Assembly (NCBI GenBank): GCA_051453625.1
Contig: JBOZIK010000001.1
Location: 61,050,275-61,114,274 of the forward strand
DNA length: 64,000 nt
Direction: 5' to 3'
Source: Welwitschia mirabilis
Taxonomy: Eukaryota; Gnetophyta; Gnetopsida; Welwitschiales
The translations under genes were made by a program, and so were the position numbers. Positions 38,271 to 50,990 of the stretch are shown here, in pieces; the stretch's first letter is position 1; every line of letters starts with the position of its first letter. The notes beneath the pieces were generated by a model. That model made no database searches. It saw only the letters and a list, made by a program, of their open reading frames with translations, and was not told the DNA's origin.

Positions 38271-40999
38271 TGGATATTACTTACATTTGTTAAGAAAAAA
38301 ATTCATTACTTATTTGTAATTTCTTATCTATGGAGGTATCATTATGAAGCAAATGATATTACAAATCATAGCAAGACTTGATAATTATTTTCTGGCTTTA
38401 CTTATGATAGCTAAATATTTTTTGTTTATGTAGGTTCATGTATTATTAAATTCTTTATGTAGTAAAGTAATAGTTAGAGTAAATATTATAGTATTAAGTT
38501 GTTTGAAAAACAAAAATTGATGTATCAAAAAAAAAGAGAAGCACAGGATTTATGCATAGTTCCATTAAAAAAGTGAGTTTTTAATTTAGAAAGCATAAAT
38601 CACTTCTCTCAATTAGCTTAGATATTAATTTTGGGCTAATTTGAAGTTTGTATTGGTCCTTTTCTTATGAAGTTTCTTTCTAAGTGCTACTTAATTCCTA
38701 ATCCTCTTTTACTTTCTACCTATACAACTTAATAGTACAATTTTATTTTACTATTTCTTAACTATTATTCATGAGTTACATCCATTATAAAATTGTATGC
38801 TTTAGTTATAATGAAATTTCCACACGACATCATAAATCACTTATTTCAATTGCTTCATACTGAATTCATGACGTAACTCACCCCTAGGATGAACTTAAAG
38901 GCATTCAACATTTTATGACATGTGAGACATCTAAATTTGATTACATTTACATCTATTTTTATTACATTTAAAGCAATTACTACTTTCTCATTCTAGAGAA
39001 ATGTTCGCAACCAATAAATTGATGATCCAACATGAATACTATGATGCCACTATACCCAACTTTACTAGATTACCTTTTCTATGTGTTTAATGTTGCATAT
39101 ACCTCAAAGTAATTAAAAAAAAATTATTTAAAGAGGATAGAGGAAAAAATACATAAAATAGTACATAACTCTTTATTATGTAATTTTACTAATGATAGAC
39201 AAGCGTAAAATAGTACTTCTATCAAGATAGATAATAGAAATCTAGCTGGAGCATGTTTTCCTTGTTGGTTTAATTTAATTAAATCCTCTTTTACTCATTA
39301 ATGATTATTGATTACTTTGATCAACATGTCAGTTCTAACTTAAATAATAGCAAAAGTAATGGATGTAAGTTGGAAAATCCATGAAATAATAATGAGAAGA
39401 AATGAAGAATGTTCTTAGTTATTAGTAGAATTCTACTTTTGAATTGTCCAAAAGGGTACAACTTACGATATGAAAATTTATAATTTATGTTATGCTTGTT
39501 TACATGCAATATAAATCATATTTCTCATGTTTTTATAAGTATAAATTATCTTACATTTAGCGTTTTAACATTTGTTGATTTTTTTAAAAAATTATTTTTA
39601 TGGATTTTCTAAGTTTTGCAATTCTAGATGATGCTAGAAAATTATTCTATTTAATTTAATGACTTAATTGGTAATCTTTTTTGCAATATCCAAAACCTTA
39701 TTAATATAGTAAAAGATTAGGAAAATTATAAATTAATGTTTTGGTTAACTATTTTCTTTATTAATATTATGAAATGTGTTTGATAATTACAATACTATAG
39801 TAATGATTTTTAAAGTATATAATAGTGTTTCCTAGGTGATTATGTTATCAGTGTGAGGAACAATGGATTATGATTTATTTAGAAAAAGAAAACTAGAAGG
39901 TCAATGAAGTTTCTTACCTAGGATGAAAATGCTAGACATCTTTCCAATAGAATATAATTTATATCAAATATATTAAAGTGAATTTTTAATCCTTATTAGT
40001 ATATCTATTTTACTCTAATTGTGAATTATGTACAATGTTACATTTTATTACATAGTAGTAATAAGTGACATTGACAATACCATAAGAGTAAGTTGGTTGA
40101 TCTTGGAGTCAATGCATAATTGAATAAATTGTATGCTTTATCGGGTACATCTTTACTTTTTGAATTTTACTCAATAGAGATTAATAAGTAGGTATGGACA
40201 TCAAATGACAAGATTCTAGCTATAGTTTTAGGTGGGATTTTTGGTATAGATAGTCTAGATATTTTCAAAATTATGGATGGAAATCAATAAAATATGCATC
40301 ATCAATAAGAAATAACTTTGGGAGCTTTTTGTCATATACTATTTTCATCTTTCATAATGTTTTTCATATTGAGACTTAAAGCATGATAATTTATGAATAT
40401 ATTAGATATTATGACAATTGAATAAAGGATTATGAGAAAATTTAATCTTTTTTAAAATAGAAGATTCCAACATGAAATCCATTTTTGTGATCTACTATAT
40501 TTTGTTAATCTTGATATATTATGATTAATATAATATTGATTATTATTATTATAAGTTATATATTATAGTGATTTATAGAGATGTAAAAAATATTTACAAG
40601 ATTGATATTAAATCCTTACATGAAATAATTAAGAAAATTATATTCTTTATGAGTGAGCACATGCATGCACATATGGAGGTAAAATTCTTTTCTATGCTTT
40701 GGCCTTACATGTTATTTTACCCTGTGCTCTAATATTTTAAGAAGTATGAAATATTTATTTGTATGAAATTAATGCATGTAATGAAAATGTTATATTACTT
40801 TAATCTCTTCATTATCTAATCTATAGAAAGCCATTTCCGTCAAACTTCAAATCTAATTGATAGAAATGATAGCTTGTAATTTGCACCTTATAGGGATAAA
40901 GTTCTTAATCTATTAACAACAATCTTAAATTAAAGGTGGGGATTCTTGTTTTTCCTATTTCTAATATCAAATTTATGATGAATTTTAGCCATTATTAAT
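38271..40999. other. No recognised feature
   Basis: AT-rich sequence between two family A copies. I saw no protein motif, no family A homology and no RNA gene. The 62-codon minus frame at 39321-39509 has no recognisable motif. Confidence 0.45.
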
Positions 41000-42184
41000 T
41001 TTGTAAGTGTTCATATCTGGCTTTACAATTTATAAACCAAGATTCTTATTATAGTAGAATTCTAATGTCATGCTTCCCATAGGGATAGATTAAGGTAGAA
41101 ATCTAAACAGAGATAATACAAAATTCACTAAACTTACAAGAGTTTTAAACAAAATAGAAATGGAGAGTGAGATGAGATTAAAATTATATAGCAAAGTAGG
41201 GAAACAAGCTAACTTCAAAGGTATAGCTTAGATCATTCAACAATAAACATTCACTCTAACAATATACTATAAATTTATAAAATAAAATTTAAATTGTTAA
41301 AATTCATGATTTTTTAGCTTATAGTGACATAATTTCATTTAGCACATAAGTGTTGACAAATTTATTAGTTAATTTAATCCTTCATAACCTTTTGTAAGCA
41401 TGAAAAGTAAGAATAAAAATGCTTAAGATCTATAAAAAAATAACTACAACTACAAAGCAAACTTAAAGAGCTCATTTGCAAGTGAAAACATTGAACAATG
41501 TGATCTCCTTTAAATATTGAAATTACAATTCTAAATGCATTCAAAATCAAGAATGAATAACTACTATTTCATAAAAAACAAAAATTATGTTGCACTAAAA
41601 GAAGAATGTAAGACTAATACAAACTCCTTAAAGCTAGCTTGCTTTGAAAGGGTTTCTTGTAAACTTAAGTCAATGATTGATTCTTTAAAGATTTTAACTA
41701 TTTTTACTAGCCAAATATTTTTACAAATGAGGGTGCTTGGCAATTTTTATAGGTAAAAGTAGGATTAGGATTTCAAGATTAGAGTTTTACATTCTAGGGT
41801 TTCAAATTCAAAATTTGATACTTTTATAGCTACATAATTTTGTGGAGTTTACTGTCATAATTACTTGATTACATAAGTAAAAATTAATAACTTTTCCAAG
41901 ATAATTTTAAAACATAGGTCTTGAAGTGTTTTTCTTCAAAGGACTAGCAATATTTGTGACTTCGATGGTAGCATAGGTGTTCTCTATTGAATGATCTTAA
42001 AATTTTAACATGTTGTTCCTAAAGTAGCATTTTATCTAGAATTATTATTGAAAAGTATATAAGTTTAAAACTTATATTAAAAAGGGTCAAAGACATAATT
42101 TTATGATAAAAATTTATAATCTTTTCCTAAGCTAAATTAATCAAATAAACTTAGTCTAAATGTTAATTTGTACATGTTGTCATC
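41000..42184 (-). repeat. Family A copy 5, 3' LTR
   Basis: It shares with other family A LTRs the 'taagcatgaaaagtaagaata' block (41395-41415), the 'aagatctat' block, the 'gagggtgcttggcaatttttata' TATA area (41727-41750), a 'tttgtgacttcgatggtagca' stretch (41955-41975) and the terminal 'aatgttaatttgtacatg' (42160-42177). It is more diverged than copies 2 and 4. The left end is approximate, and the 73-codon plus frame inside is not coding. Confidence 0.65.
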
Positions 42185-44948
42185 TCCAACCAAACTTTTA
42201 CTAGGCTATTTGAAGAAAGGATGAAAAATAAATGATTTAAAATGGAAACCTTTGAAAGAAAAATATTTAAGTATGAGAATGATATAATTTTTAAAATTTT
42301 TTTACCAATTTTTGAAAGTAAGGCATCAAAATTAGAAAAAATTCTTGAACTTTTATCTTAAAGTTTAAAAGATAGAAAAATTCAATAGGACTTTTGAAAA
42401 CATGTCAAGTTTTAAAAAGAAAGATTTTTATTACATGGATAATACTATAAAACAAAAGTTAAACTAGCATGCATATAAGAAAAGTACAATTTTAATCAAA
42501 GGATCATCTATGAGGAACTAGTCTTTCTTATTTTTCATTCATTTCATATTCTTTATTTTTATCCATAATTTGCTAATTCAAGTCCTATGTTATCTTGAAA
42601 CTCATTTAAAAAATGTCTTAATGGAAGAAGATGAGGGATAATATGTAGGATAAGGGAAAGAAGAAAATAGAGGAGGATGAAAAGTTCCTCCAACAAGTTC
42701 TTTGCTTTTATGATGAGTTGTTGAAGGTACATAAAAGTGACATATGGAGGAATAATATGAATAAGAGAAGGGCCATGCTATATTTCTTCTTCTTACTTAA
42801 ACTTGGATTATTTTTCAAGGAGTGATGATTAATGTAAGATCTCTTCCACCCTTCAAAACCTAAGGTTTGATATAAATTATTATGAATAATATTACAAATT
42901 AAGCAGGACAATGAAAGATTACTCTTATGTCTTATGCGGTCAATGATGGTTTTGAATAAAACTTTAACAATGTCAAGATGTTAATCTTTTTGGATAATTT
43001 TAATGAGGTCTAGATGGCTTCTATAGGAATTTATATCATGTAAAGTGGGTAGAACATTATGAATAATAAATAAAAATAAATCAAGTTAGTTTTTATGTAA
43101 AAATTTACAAGGTAAAGATCCTTCTTTGTTGGGTACATAATCTATGTCTAAGGCATGATAACAATCTTCTAAAATTTTTAGTAAAGTAAATGAAAATGCT
43201 TTAAATGTTTCACTCCTAAAACAACCTTAAAATTAACTAAAGAAATTGAAAACAAAGTGTGATGTATATATAAGTGAATTATTAAGAGTCTTCATCATCA
43301 AATATAACATGTATATAGAATTTGAACACTTTTTTAGGATAATAGAATGTGCTGACCTATTTTGACAAGTAGCTTCATGCTCTAGTTTTGATCCTTACTA
43401 AGTAGAATGGAGTGTCTTATCTAAAAATGAGTCAAAAATTCCTTTTTTAATTAAATATTCTTATCTTCCACTCATTTTTTATGGAAAATTAGGAATAGAA
43501 TAAAGAAGAAACATAAGAATGACAAACAAGAGAAGAAAGAAAGTGAAAAAAATTTAATTTTAGTTTGAGAAATGAATTAGAAATGAGATTCAAAATTAAG
43601 ATCATGAAAAATGGACTAAAAAACAAATACACAAGACTTACACTATGGCGCAAAGGACTAAAAGACATAAGAGAGGACTAAGAATGAAATCTAGATATGG
43701 GTTGTAAAAAAAGAGTGGTCATGCTAGTGGAAAGAGGTAGGAGCATTAGCAATTTATAGAGATAGCACTTACAATTTGGCTAATGATTGGAGAGCAATGT
43801 GGATAGATTTTTATGCTTGTTGGAACAGTGAAGTCAAAAGGAGAGTTACAAGCTTTTATAGAAATAAGGATGAATGAGAACTATAAGATTGTTTAAATTC
43901 ATCAATGGCTTAGATTTATTAGTTGTGAATCACGGCATGAACCAAAAGATCATATCTAATCAAATAAAACTATACTTTTAGATGTGTTTTCTCATAGAAC
44001 AAAATGGTAAATTTGGCTATGCAAATAGATAAAACAAATGCATAATGTGATGGAAATTTAACCATAAATCCTTATGAATATAAAAGACAAAATACCTCAG
44101 CCAATGACCACTTTATTAAATTTTTTTGGTGAATTTTCTTTTTATTTTACTAAATCAAAATGTTAAACAAGTAAGATATTCATTAATTAAAGTTATAAAA
44201 GTTACAAAATCAATAAGCAAATTGTTAAGTAAAAATTTTAAAAAAAGTAAACACAAGATAATTTTCAAATCCCACATTTTCTTTTCACAAATTATCTTTT
44301 CCACAATCTACATATCCCTTAATTCAAGAATTTGAACTATATTAAGCATCCAATGCTATGCAATTTTTTTCCAATAGAATTAATCATGTTGTTTCTTGAA
44401 TAAATCAGTGTTGCATTACTAGTGAGCATCTATAGCCCTAATGTAGTTGATCATGTTTTAAGCATATCATTAGAGTTGTATTATAAGTGAGCATCCACAG
44501 CCTCAATGTAGTTAACTAAAGCCTATAATTTCATCAAAATAAAATGTACTTTTGGAGAATAGATATATTTTATATATATGTATTTATTTCTTATTTTACT
44601 TCTCAGTTTTATCATTTTTCTATTTACATAAAAGGGTTCATTGGCACATTAGCTAATTAAAATATATCTTATCTTCATAAATTGCTTGAAAACACAAGTA
44701 TAGTATGGAAGTAGATTCCATCATTTTCATTTATATTTTTCAAAATTGGAGACTTAAGTAAAACTAACCTTAATAACTCAAGAATAAGCATAAACTTTTC
44801 TTGAATAATATAAGTATACTAAAATTCTATCTGTACTTGTATTGAAAAGATAATTACTTATTAGCAATTTATTAGTTAAGTGTCATTAACCAAGGTTATT
44901 AAGTCTTATGAACTCATGGATGAATGAAAGGAGTGGATGATTATTGAG
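42185..44948 (-). other. Family A copy 5 internal region, 3' part only
   Basis: Next to the LTR (42185-42480) and again at 44000-44940 the sequence follows the noncoding 3' half of the other family A copies. Between them (about 42490-43990) is extra sequence, found in no other copy here, that carries a conserved minus-strand reading frame. The copy stops abruptly near 44940, in the middle of the internal region, where the LTR at 44949 begins. Confidence 0.65.
42700..43210 (-). pseudogene. Conserved 3' ORF relic, post-pol position (plant transposon protein-like)
   Basis: One minus-strand frame runs from about 43202 to 42708 with only two stops. It contains 'CYHALDIDYVPNKEGSLPC', 'LFIIHNVLPTLHDINSYRSH', 'LDLIKIIQKD', 'LDIVKVLFKTIIDRIRHKS', 'LSLSCLICNIIHNNL' and 'GFEGWKRSYINHHSLKN'. 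The pattern of hydrophobic helix, I-x-P, basic segment, then L-x-(L/P)-x-L-I-x-x-I resembles the putative plant transposon protein domain (PF20167 type) that Athila-like elements can encode between integrase and the 3' LTR. Its position, near the 3' LTR of a minus-strand copy, agrees. The other family A copies lack it. The function is unknown, and the domain assignment is from memory of the pattern and should be treated as tentative. Confidence 0.55.
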
Positions 44949-46989
44949 TGTATAGTAATGAACTAGATTTAACTTAGTGAAGAACTTAGTATCGTTCTTT
45001 TACAAGGATATATTTGATAATGTAATCAAAAGATACACAATTATTCTAGCTTGTAATGAAATCAAAACANNNNNNNNNNNNNNNNNNNNNNNNNNNNNNN
45101 NNNNNNNNNNNNNNNNNNNNNNNNNNNNNNNNNNNNNNNNNNNNNNNNNNNNNNNNNNNNNNNNNNNNNNNNNNNNNNNNNNNNNNNNNNNNNNNNNNNN
45201 NNNNNNNNNNNNNNNNNNNNNNNNNNNNNNNNNNNNNNNNNNNNNNNNNNNNNNNNNNNNNNNNNNNNNNNNNNNNNNNNNNNNNNNNNNNNNNNNNNNN
45301 NNNNNNNNNNNNNNNNNNNNNNNNNNNNNNNNNNNNNNNNNNNNNNNNNNNNNNNNNNNNNNNNNNNNNNNNNNNNNNNNNNNNNNNNNNNNNNNNNNNN
45401 NNNNNNNNNNNNNNNNNNNNNNNNNNNNNNNNNNNNNNNNNNNNNNNNNNNNNNNNNNNNNNNNNNNNNNNNNNNNNNNNNNNNNNNNNNNNNNNNNNNN
45501 NNNNNNNNNNNNNNNNNNNNNNNNNNNNNNNNNNNNNNNNNNNNNNNNNNNNNNNNNNNNNNNNNNNNNNNNNNNNNNNNNNNNNNNNNNNNNNNNNNNN
45601 NNNNNNNNNNNNNNNNNNNNNNNNNNNNNNNNNNNNNNNNNNNNNNNNNNNNNNNNNNNNNNNNNNNNNNNNNNNNNNNNNNNNNNNNNNNNNNNNNNNN
45701 NNNNNNNNNNNNNNNNNNNNNNNNNNNNNNNNNNNNNNNNNNNNNNNNNNNNNNNNNNNNNNNNNNNNNNNNNNNNNNNNNNNNNNNNNNNNNNNNNNNN
45801 NNNNNNNNNNNNNNNNNNNNTCAAGAATCTAATTAATTGTTAAACATTCCATCGTTTCTCTAATGATTCTTGTATTCTAAGACATAAACTAAATTATCAA
45901 GTTATTAAGGCTAAGTATGGAGGAATAATCTCATCTACCACATGAGCATTATTGAGTTATCTAATCCAACTAATCATTCATATCCTTTCATAAGCTTGAA
46001 AAGTATGAATAAATATGCATAAGATCCATCAAATGATAGAAACTATAATAGGTCAGAATTAACCTCAAATAACTCATCAGTATGAAATAACTTGACAACT
46101 AAGTAATCTCACCTAAAGATTGCTAATGTCAAATGAATTTTGCAATAACACTGAAAGTATTTAAACCAATTCTTATATTAAAATTTGAAATAGATATACA
46201 TTACATTAAATGGATAAAGAGATAAAAAAGAAGAAGTTTCAACTAGCCTTGAATCATTCCACCCCTAAGAAAGATGATAAGAGAATAATGACATCCTAAC
46301 CTTTAGGTATTCTCCACTTTAAGCCAAGTAAAAAATGTTTATAATGACACTTAAGGTTTTTTTATAAATAAGAAAAGGCTTAGCGAATTTCATCATGCAT
46401 TAGGTGGGTGGTTACTTAAAGGTACTTACATAATGAAAAAGTTACAATTTTGGGCATGTAGCCATAAGGAAAGATTATTTATCTTCTTATTCAAACATTA
46501 TGATGACATGTCCTGTGACTGTTAAGAACACTGCTAATAGATGCCATATCATGTTTCTTCCATGTAGTCAACCTTGTTGACACCATATGTTACTATGACA
46601 TGTCATCTTATACTTCCGCCAAGTATCATTATGTTTGAAGATTTATTATGGATTATTTCTAACTTAGCCCATCAGTTTAAGGTGATGAACTTCTCCAATG
46701 GATATAGAAACATGAGTTTGAAGCATGTTTTCCTGAGAAAACCAATGACACATATTGTCATGACTGGCAGCACCAACATTTCGTGCTAAAAGTTCATCAA
46801 TTTGGGCATAGTCCTTCTAAAGGCAGTAATATACTTACTCATGTTAAAGGAAATCAATAATTTAATGCAAAAGTAATAAAAAGGGCAAAAAATATTAATA
46901 TGTAATAAAATCATGAATTTAATATTTCTCACTATGCTAAGTTAACTAATTATACTTGCTTAGAATGTTATTTTTTTTGTGTAAACACA
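44949..46989 (-). repeat. Family A copy 2, 3' LTR (contains a 751-N gap)
   Basis: It starts 'tgtatagtaatgaactag' and ends 'gtaaacaca'. Without N it has 1290 bases, and sister LTRs are 1304-1443. The 73-base repeat occurs once (about 46110-46175). The plus frame at 46574-46789 is a chance frame inside the LTR. Confidence 0.8.
45070..45820. other. Assembly gap, 751 N
   Basis: Matching flanks in sister LTRs enclose only 67 bases (51998-52064) and 69 bases (59751-59819). The N run is therefore about eleven times longer than expected, unless an insertion is hidden there. Frames spanning the N run are not real. Confidence 0.9.
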
Positions 46990-47994
46990 CTCTTTGACTA
47001 GACTTTTGCTAGATCCTTAGCAAAAAGTTGATAAAAAAATGAGAAACATGGAAAAAATAATTAATTAAAAATTTTAAGTATAAATATGCTATAACCTTTT
47101 TAAAAATTTTTGATCAATTTTTAACAATTACGACATCAAAGGTAAAAGAATTCTATGAAAATGAAAGTCATACCCCTAAACTAAAGTTGAACTTTATCCT
47201 TAAAGTTACAAAGATAAGAAATTTAATACAAGGCTTTTGAAAACAATTTAATTACATGGCTAGCAAATGATTTTTATGAATGTATTTGGATAACAATATA
47301 ATATAAGGCTTAAATTAAAATGCACTCTTTAAAAAACACAAAACATGAAACCTAACACATTTGCTTATTCCATAAGATAGACTACCTAGATTGATGGCCA
47401 TATTTATTCAAAATTTATCAAATTTTATTCTAAAAAATGTGTTACAATATTACAAAGACAAGATATCCTTTAAGTAAACTTAAAAGCAATAAAAAATCTA
47501 TTAAGTAAATATCTAAGTACATAAGTTAAAGAAAATAGGCATAAATGCATATCCTAATTTTACCTATTACATTTTAATTTAACTTTTTTACAATCATGCT
47601 TTGTTCCTTGTTTCAATCATTTTGATCTAATTGAACATTTAATGTTATGATATTTTCTTGCAATAGAGTTAAGAATGTTGATGTATTTAATGCTACATTT
47701 CCAGCAAGTATTTGTAGCCCTAATGTAGTTGATCATGTCATTAGATAAATCATTAGAGCTACATTTCCAATTAGCATTTAAGCCATGATGTAGTTAACTA
47801 AACCCAATTTTTAATTAATAATTAAATAATGTGTTTTTTGAAGAGGTGTTTTTTCTTTTTTCTTTCAAATTACTCCTTCTCATATTCCATACATTTTTTA
47901 TGCCTATAAAGGGGTTATTGGCCCATTAGTATAATCAAGACAATTCTTATCCTCATAAAATGCTTTAACAATAATTAACTTAGCATGAAAGTAG

Positions 47995-48577
47995 NNNNNN
48001 NNNNNNNNNNNNNNNNNNNNNNNNNNNNNNNNNNNNNNNNNNNNNNNNNNNNNNNNNNNNNNNNNNNNNNNNNNNNNNNNNNNNNNNNNNNNNNNNNNNN
48101 NNNNNNNNNNNNNNNNNNNNNNNNNNNNNNNNNNNNNNNNNNNNNNNNNNNNNNNNNNNNNNNNNNNNNNNNNNNNNNNNNNNNNNNNNNNNNNNNNNNN
48201 NNNNNNNNNNNNNNNNNNNNNNNNNNNNNNNNNNNNNNNNNNNNNNNNNNNNNNNNNNNNNNNNNNNNNNNNNNNNNNNNNNNNNNNNNNNNNNNNNNNN
48301 NNNNNNNNNNNNNNNNNNNNNNNNNNNNNNNNNNNNNNNNNNNNNNNNNNNNNNNNNNNNNNNNNNNNNNNNNNNNNNNNNNNNNNNNNNNNNNNNNNNN
48401 NNNNNNNNNNNNNNNNNNNNNNNNNNNNNNNNNNNNNNNNNNNNNNNNNNNNNNNNNNNNNNNNNNNNNNNNNNNNNNNNNNNNNNNNNNNNNNNNNNNN
48501 NNNNNNNNNNNNNNNNNNNNNNNNNNNNNNNNNNNNNNNNNNNNNNNNNNNNNNNNNNNNNNNNNNNNNNNNNNNNN
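47995..48577. other. Assembly gap, 583 N, flanked by duplicate ends
   Basis: The 48 bases at 47947-47994 recur at 48578-48625 with one change. Sister copies read straight through this point (for example 54281 onward), so the gap probably should not exist. Confidence 0.95.
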
Positions 48578-49139
48578 TTATCCTCATAAAATGCTTTGAC
48601 AATAATTAACTTAGCATGAAAGTAGATTCCACCTTAATTCAATCATATTTTCCATTTGGAAGACCTCAAGTAAAGCTAAAACTTAATAGATTAACTTGAA
48701 AATTAGCTAAACCTTTTCTTGAAAAACTATAAGTAAAATTAAATTTTACCTAATCTATAATAATAATAATGTAATCACTTATTAATGGTTTATTTCATTA
48801 AGGGCCATCGACCAAGATCATTTAATCTAAGGAATGCATAGATGGATGGAAGGAGAACGTGGTTGGTGAATTTTATTAGGAATAGAAGAAATGGAAGAGA
48901 CAAAAAATGGGTTTTAAAGAAATGATGATTTATTTTGTGATGCAGATGAAATTTTGGATTTCTTATCTAAAAATGTTTAAGCTAGTGATTATATAGGTGG
49001 AAGTTCTTGAGTAGTTTAAGGCATGAAAGTGTGTTTTAATATTTTTGACTAAAAAACTATTCTAAAAGGAAAATTTATGTCAAAAGAAAAATCTAATTTA
49101 AAATCACATAAAGAAAATAAAAATTTTACAAGGGATTTT

Positions 49140-50400
49140 CCAAGGTATTGCATGCATGAAGGTTTTAAGTGGTGAATGAAATAGTTAAATGATTAATTGA
49201 AATTATACAAAGCATTCAGTGATGAAAAAGAAATCGTATAAGAATTTATGCATGAATCCATAAAACCTAAAAGAAAATTAATGATAGTAGTAAAATTAAT
49301 GGTTTAAAATTCAAAAGTTTTCCATCCTTTAGCTTGTTTATGTTTACTCAATAACTTATGTAAGACATCATTTTGGGTTGAAAACAAAGATGAGTTAAAG
49401 ACCATTAGAGAAGGTGAATGATCATTAAGAAAAGTATTAGAAGATGGATCCAAAGATATGGAAGGTTTGTCTTCTTCATTAAGGTTTAAATCTTACTTAG
49501 AAGGTAAAGATAAAAATTACATAATTGGCTTAAAAGGTTATTAATAAAAATACTGTTTAAAGAATGAATCATAAAAAGGCTCTTAGCTAATTTTCTTCTC
49601 TTCATTGAGGTTGATAAAGAATTCTTCCTCGTGGTTTCTTAAGCAACATTGGTTAAAGTTCAAAGATAGGTTCATTTTATATTGTATTAATGTTATTCAT
49701 TGGTTTGTTCTCTATTGTGTAACTTTTCAATTTGTAATCTCCCTCAAATTGTTACTTACTAACCACTGATTGGTCATTGTCAGATGTGTCTAATCTTACT
49801 CTAAAAGTATAACCTATTTACACCTAATTTATCACTTTCTAAGGCATTCATAAATTCAATGCTTTCTTGGATGGTCTTATATGTTTTTTCATGGTTTGCT
49901 TTAAGGGTTTCTTTTTCATTCCTAATAGATATGTTTTGGGTGTCATGAATTTAGTGTTATTAATTCTTATAAAGTTTTCAAGGCTATTAGATTCATGGAC
50001 TGTAGGAAGATTTTCTTCTTGTTATAGGTTGAGAGCCCTAAGGATTTGGTCATTAGTTTAGGCTATTTGTTAAAGGATTTAATTAATGTTCTACTTAGTT
50101 ATGTTAGTGGTTTCTTTTAAATATTGTAAATAGAAGTGAAGTTATATTGAAAAAATATTCATTAGGACCTTCTAAAACTCTTTGAAAGGTATCTTTAAAG
50201 AAATATAGATGGATTATTGGACACATGAAGATGATGGATGGTGGTTAAATGATAAAGGATATGAGAAATGAGATGAAAGATAAGGACTAAAGAATGATGA
50301 ATATGGATAGGAGAATGAAGAGTAAGAATTTTGAGAGGTGAATAAAGGCATAAAATCAAACTTTCTTAGTTCATAGTAGGGATTTTTAAATTTAAAATTA
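49140..50400 (-). pseudogene. Family A internal frame: Pro/Tyr/Ser-rich region to RT start (copy 2)
   Basis: Minus strand, one main frame with stops. An N-terminal part near 50390-50340 has 'FKNPYYELRKFDFMPLF', followed by repeated Tyr/Pro/Ser/Phe sequence (to about 50230). A region with 'YLKETTNITK' and 'TNDQILRAL' (about 50110-50040) looks like a coiled coil. A Lys/Glu-rich part follows, then 'LMVFNSSLFSTQNDVLHKLL' and 'KHKQAKGWK' near 49400-49320. The last block matches the linker and first residues of Athila/Tat RT (an L-x-x-H-K-x-A-x-G-W-x-I pattern). The frame ends about 60 residues later. I infer a gag-like protein followed by a remnant of pol. No CCHC knuckle and no protease motif were seen. 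Confidence 0.55.
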
Positions 50401-50417
50401 CAAGGACATATATATAT

Positions 50418-50517
50418 NNNNNNNNNNNNNNNNNNNNNNNNNNNNNNNNNNNNNNNNNNNNNNNNNNNNNNNNNNNNNNNNNNNNNNNNNNNNNNNNNNN
50501 NNNNNNNNNNNNNNNNN
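50418..50517. other. Assembly gap, 100 N
   Basis: A placeholder gap beside a short TA run in the family A internal region. The expected content from copy 4 could not be measured because the right flank is unclear. Confidence 0.9.
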
Positions 50518-50927
50518 AAAGGCCATCACAAAATAGTAAATTTGTTAAATTATCTAAATCTTCTACTAGGTTCAATGTGTTGTTCACTTTAACATCATGA
50601 TTTATGTTATCAATATTTCTTAAAACATTTTCACTTGATTAATGAACTTATTAAAAAAATAACGTTGGCACTAGAATTTTTTAAGCTAAGGGTATACCTT
50701 CCATTTTTTTCTAAGAAACAAAAATTAGAACATATCTAGATATTTTAATAGGAATTTTAAAAAATTTCTTATCCATAGATATTTATAATGCAATATTTAA
50801 ATAAAGATAAATCAACATTACCATCATAAAATTACACATACATAATCATCACATCAGTTTATCTCACACTAGCATCATACTAAGCATTTCTTGAAGAATA
50901 TGAATTATTATTTCTAAGGATGTGTAC

Positions 50928-50990
50928 ACACATATACACACACACATACACATGTATATATAAATATAATATATATATATATATATAATA
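50928..50990. repeat. CA/TA microsatellite
   Basis: A run of 'cacacatatacacacacacat' type followed by (TA)n, inside the family A copy 2 leader. It is not present at the same place in copy 1. Confidence 0.8.

Noticed and set aside
44977-45843. Long open frames on both strands of 254-288 codons, and similar ones at 34331-35095 and 47904-48602
   Set aside because: They are made almost wholly of N. Sister copies show noncoding LTR or internal sequence there.
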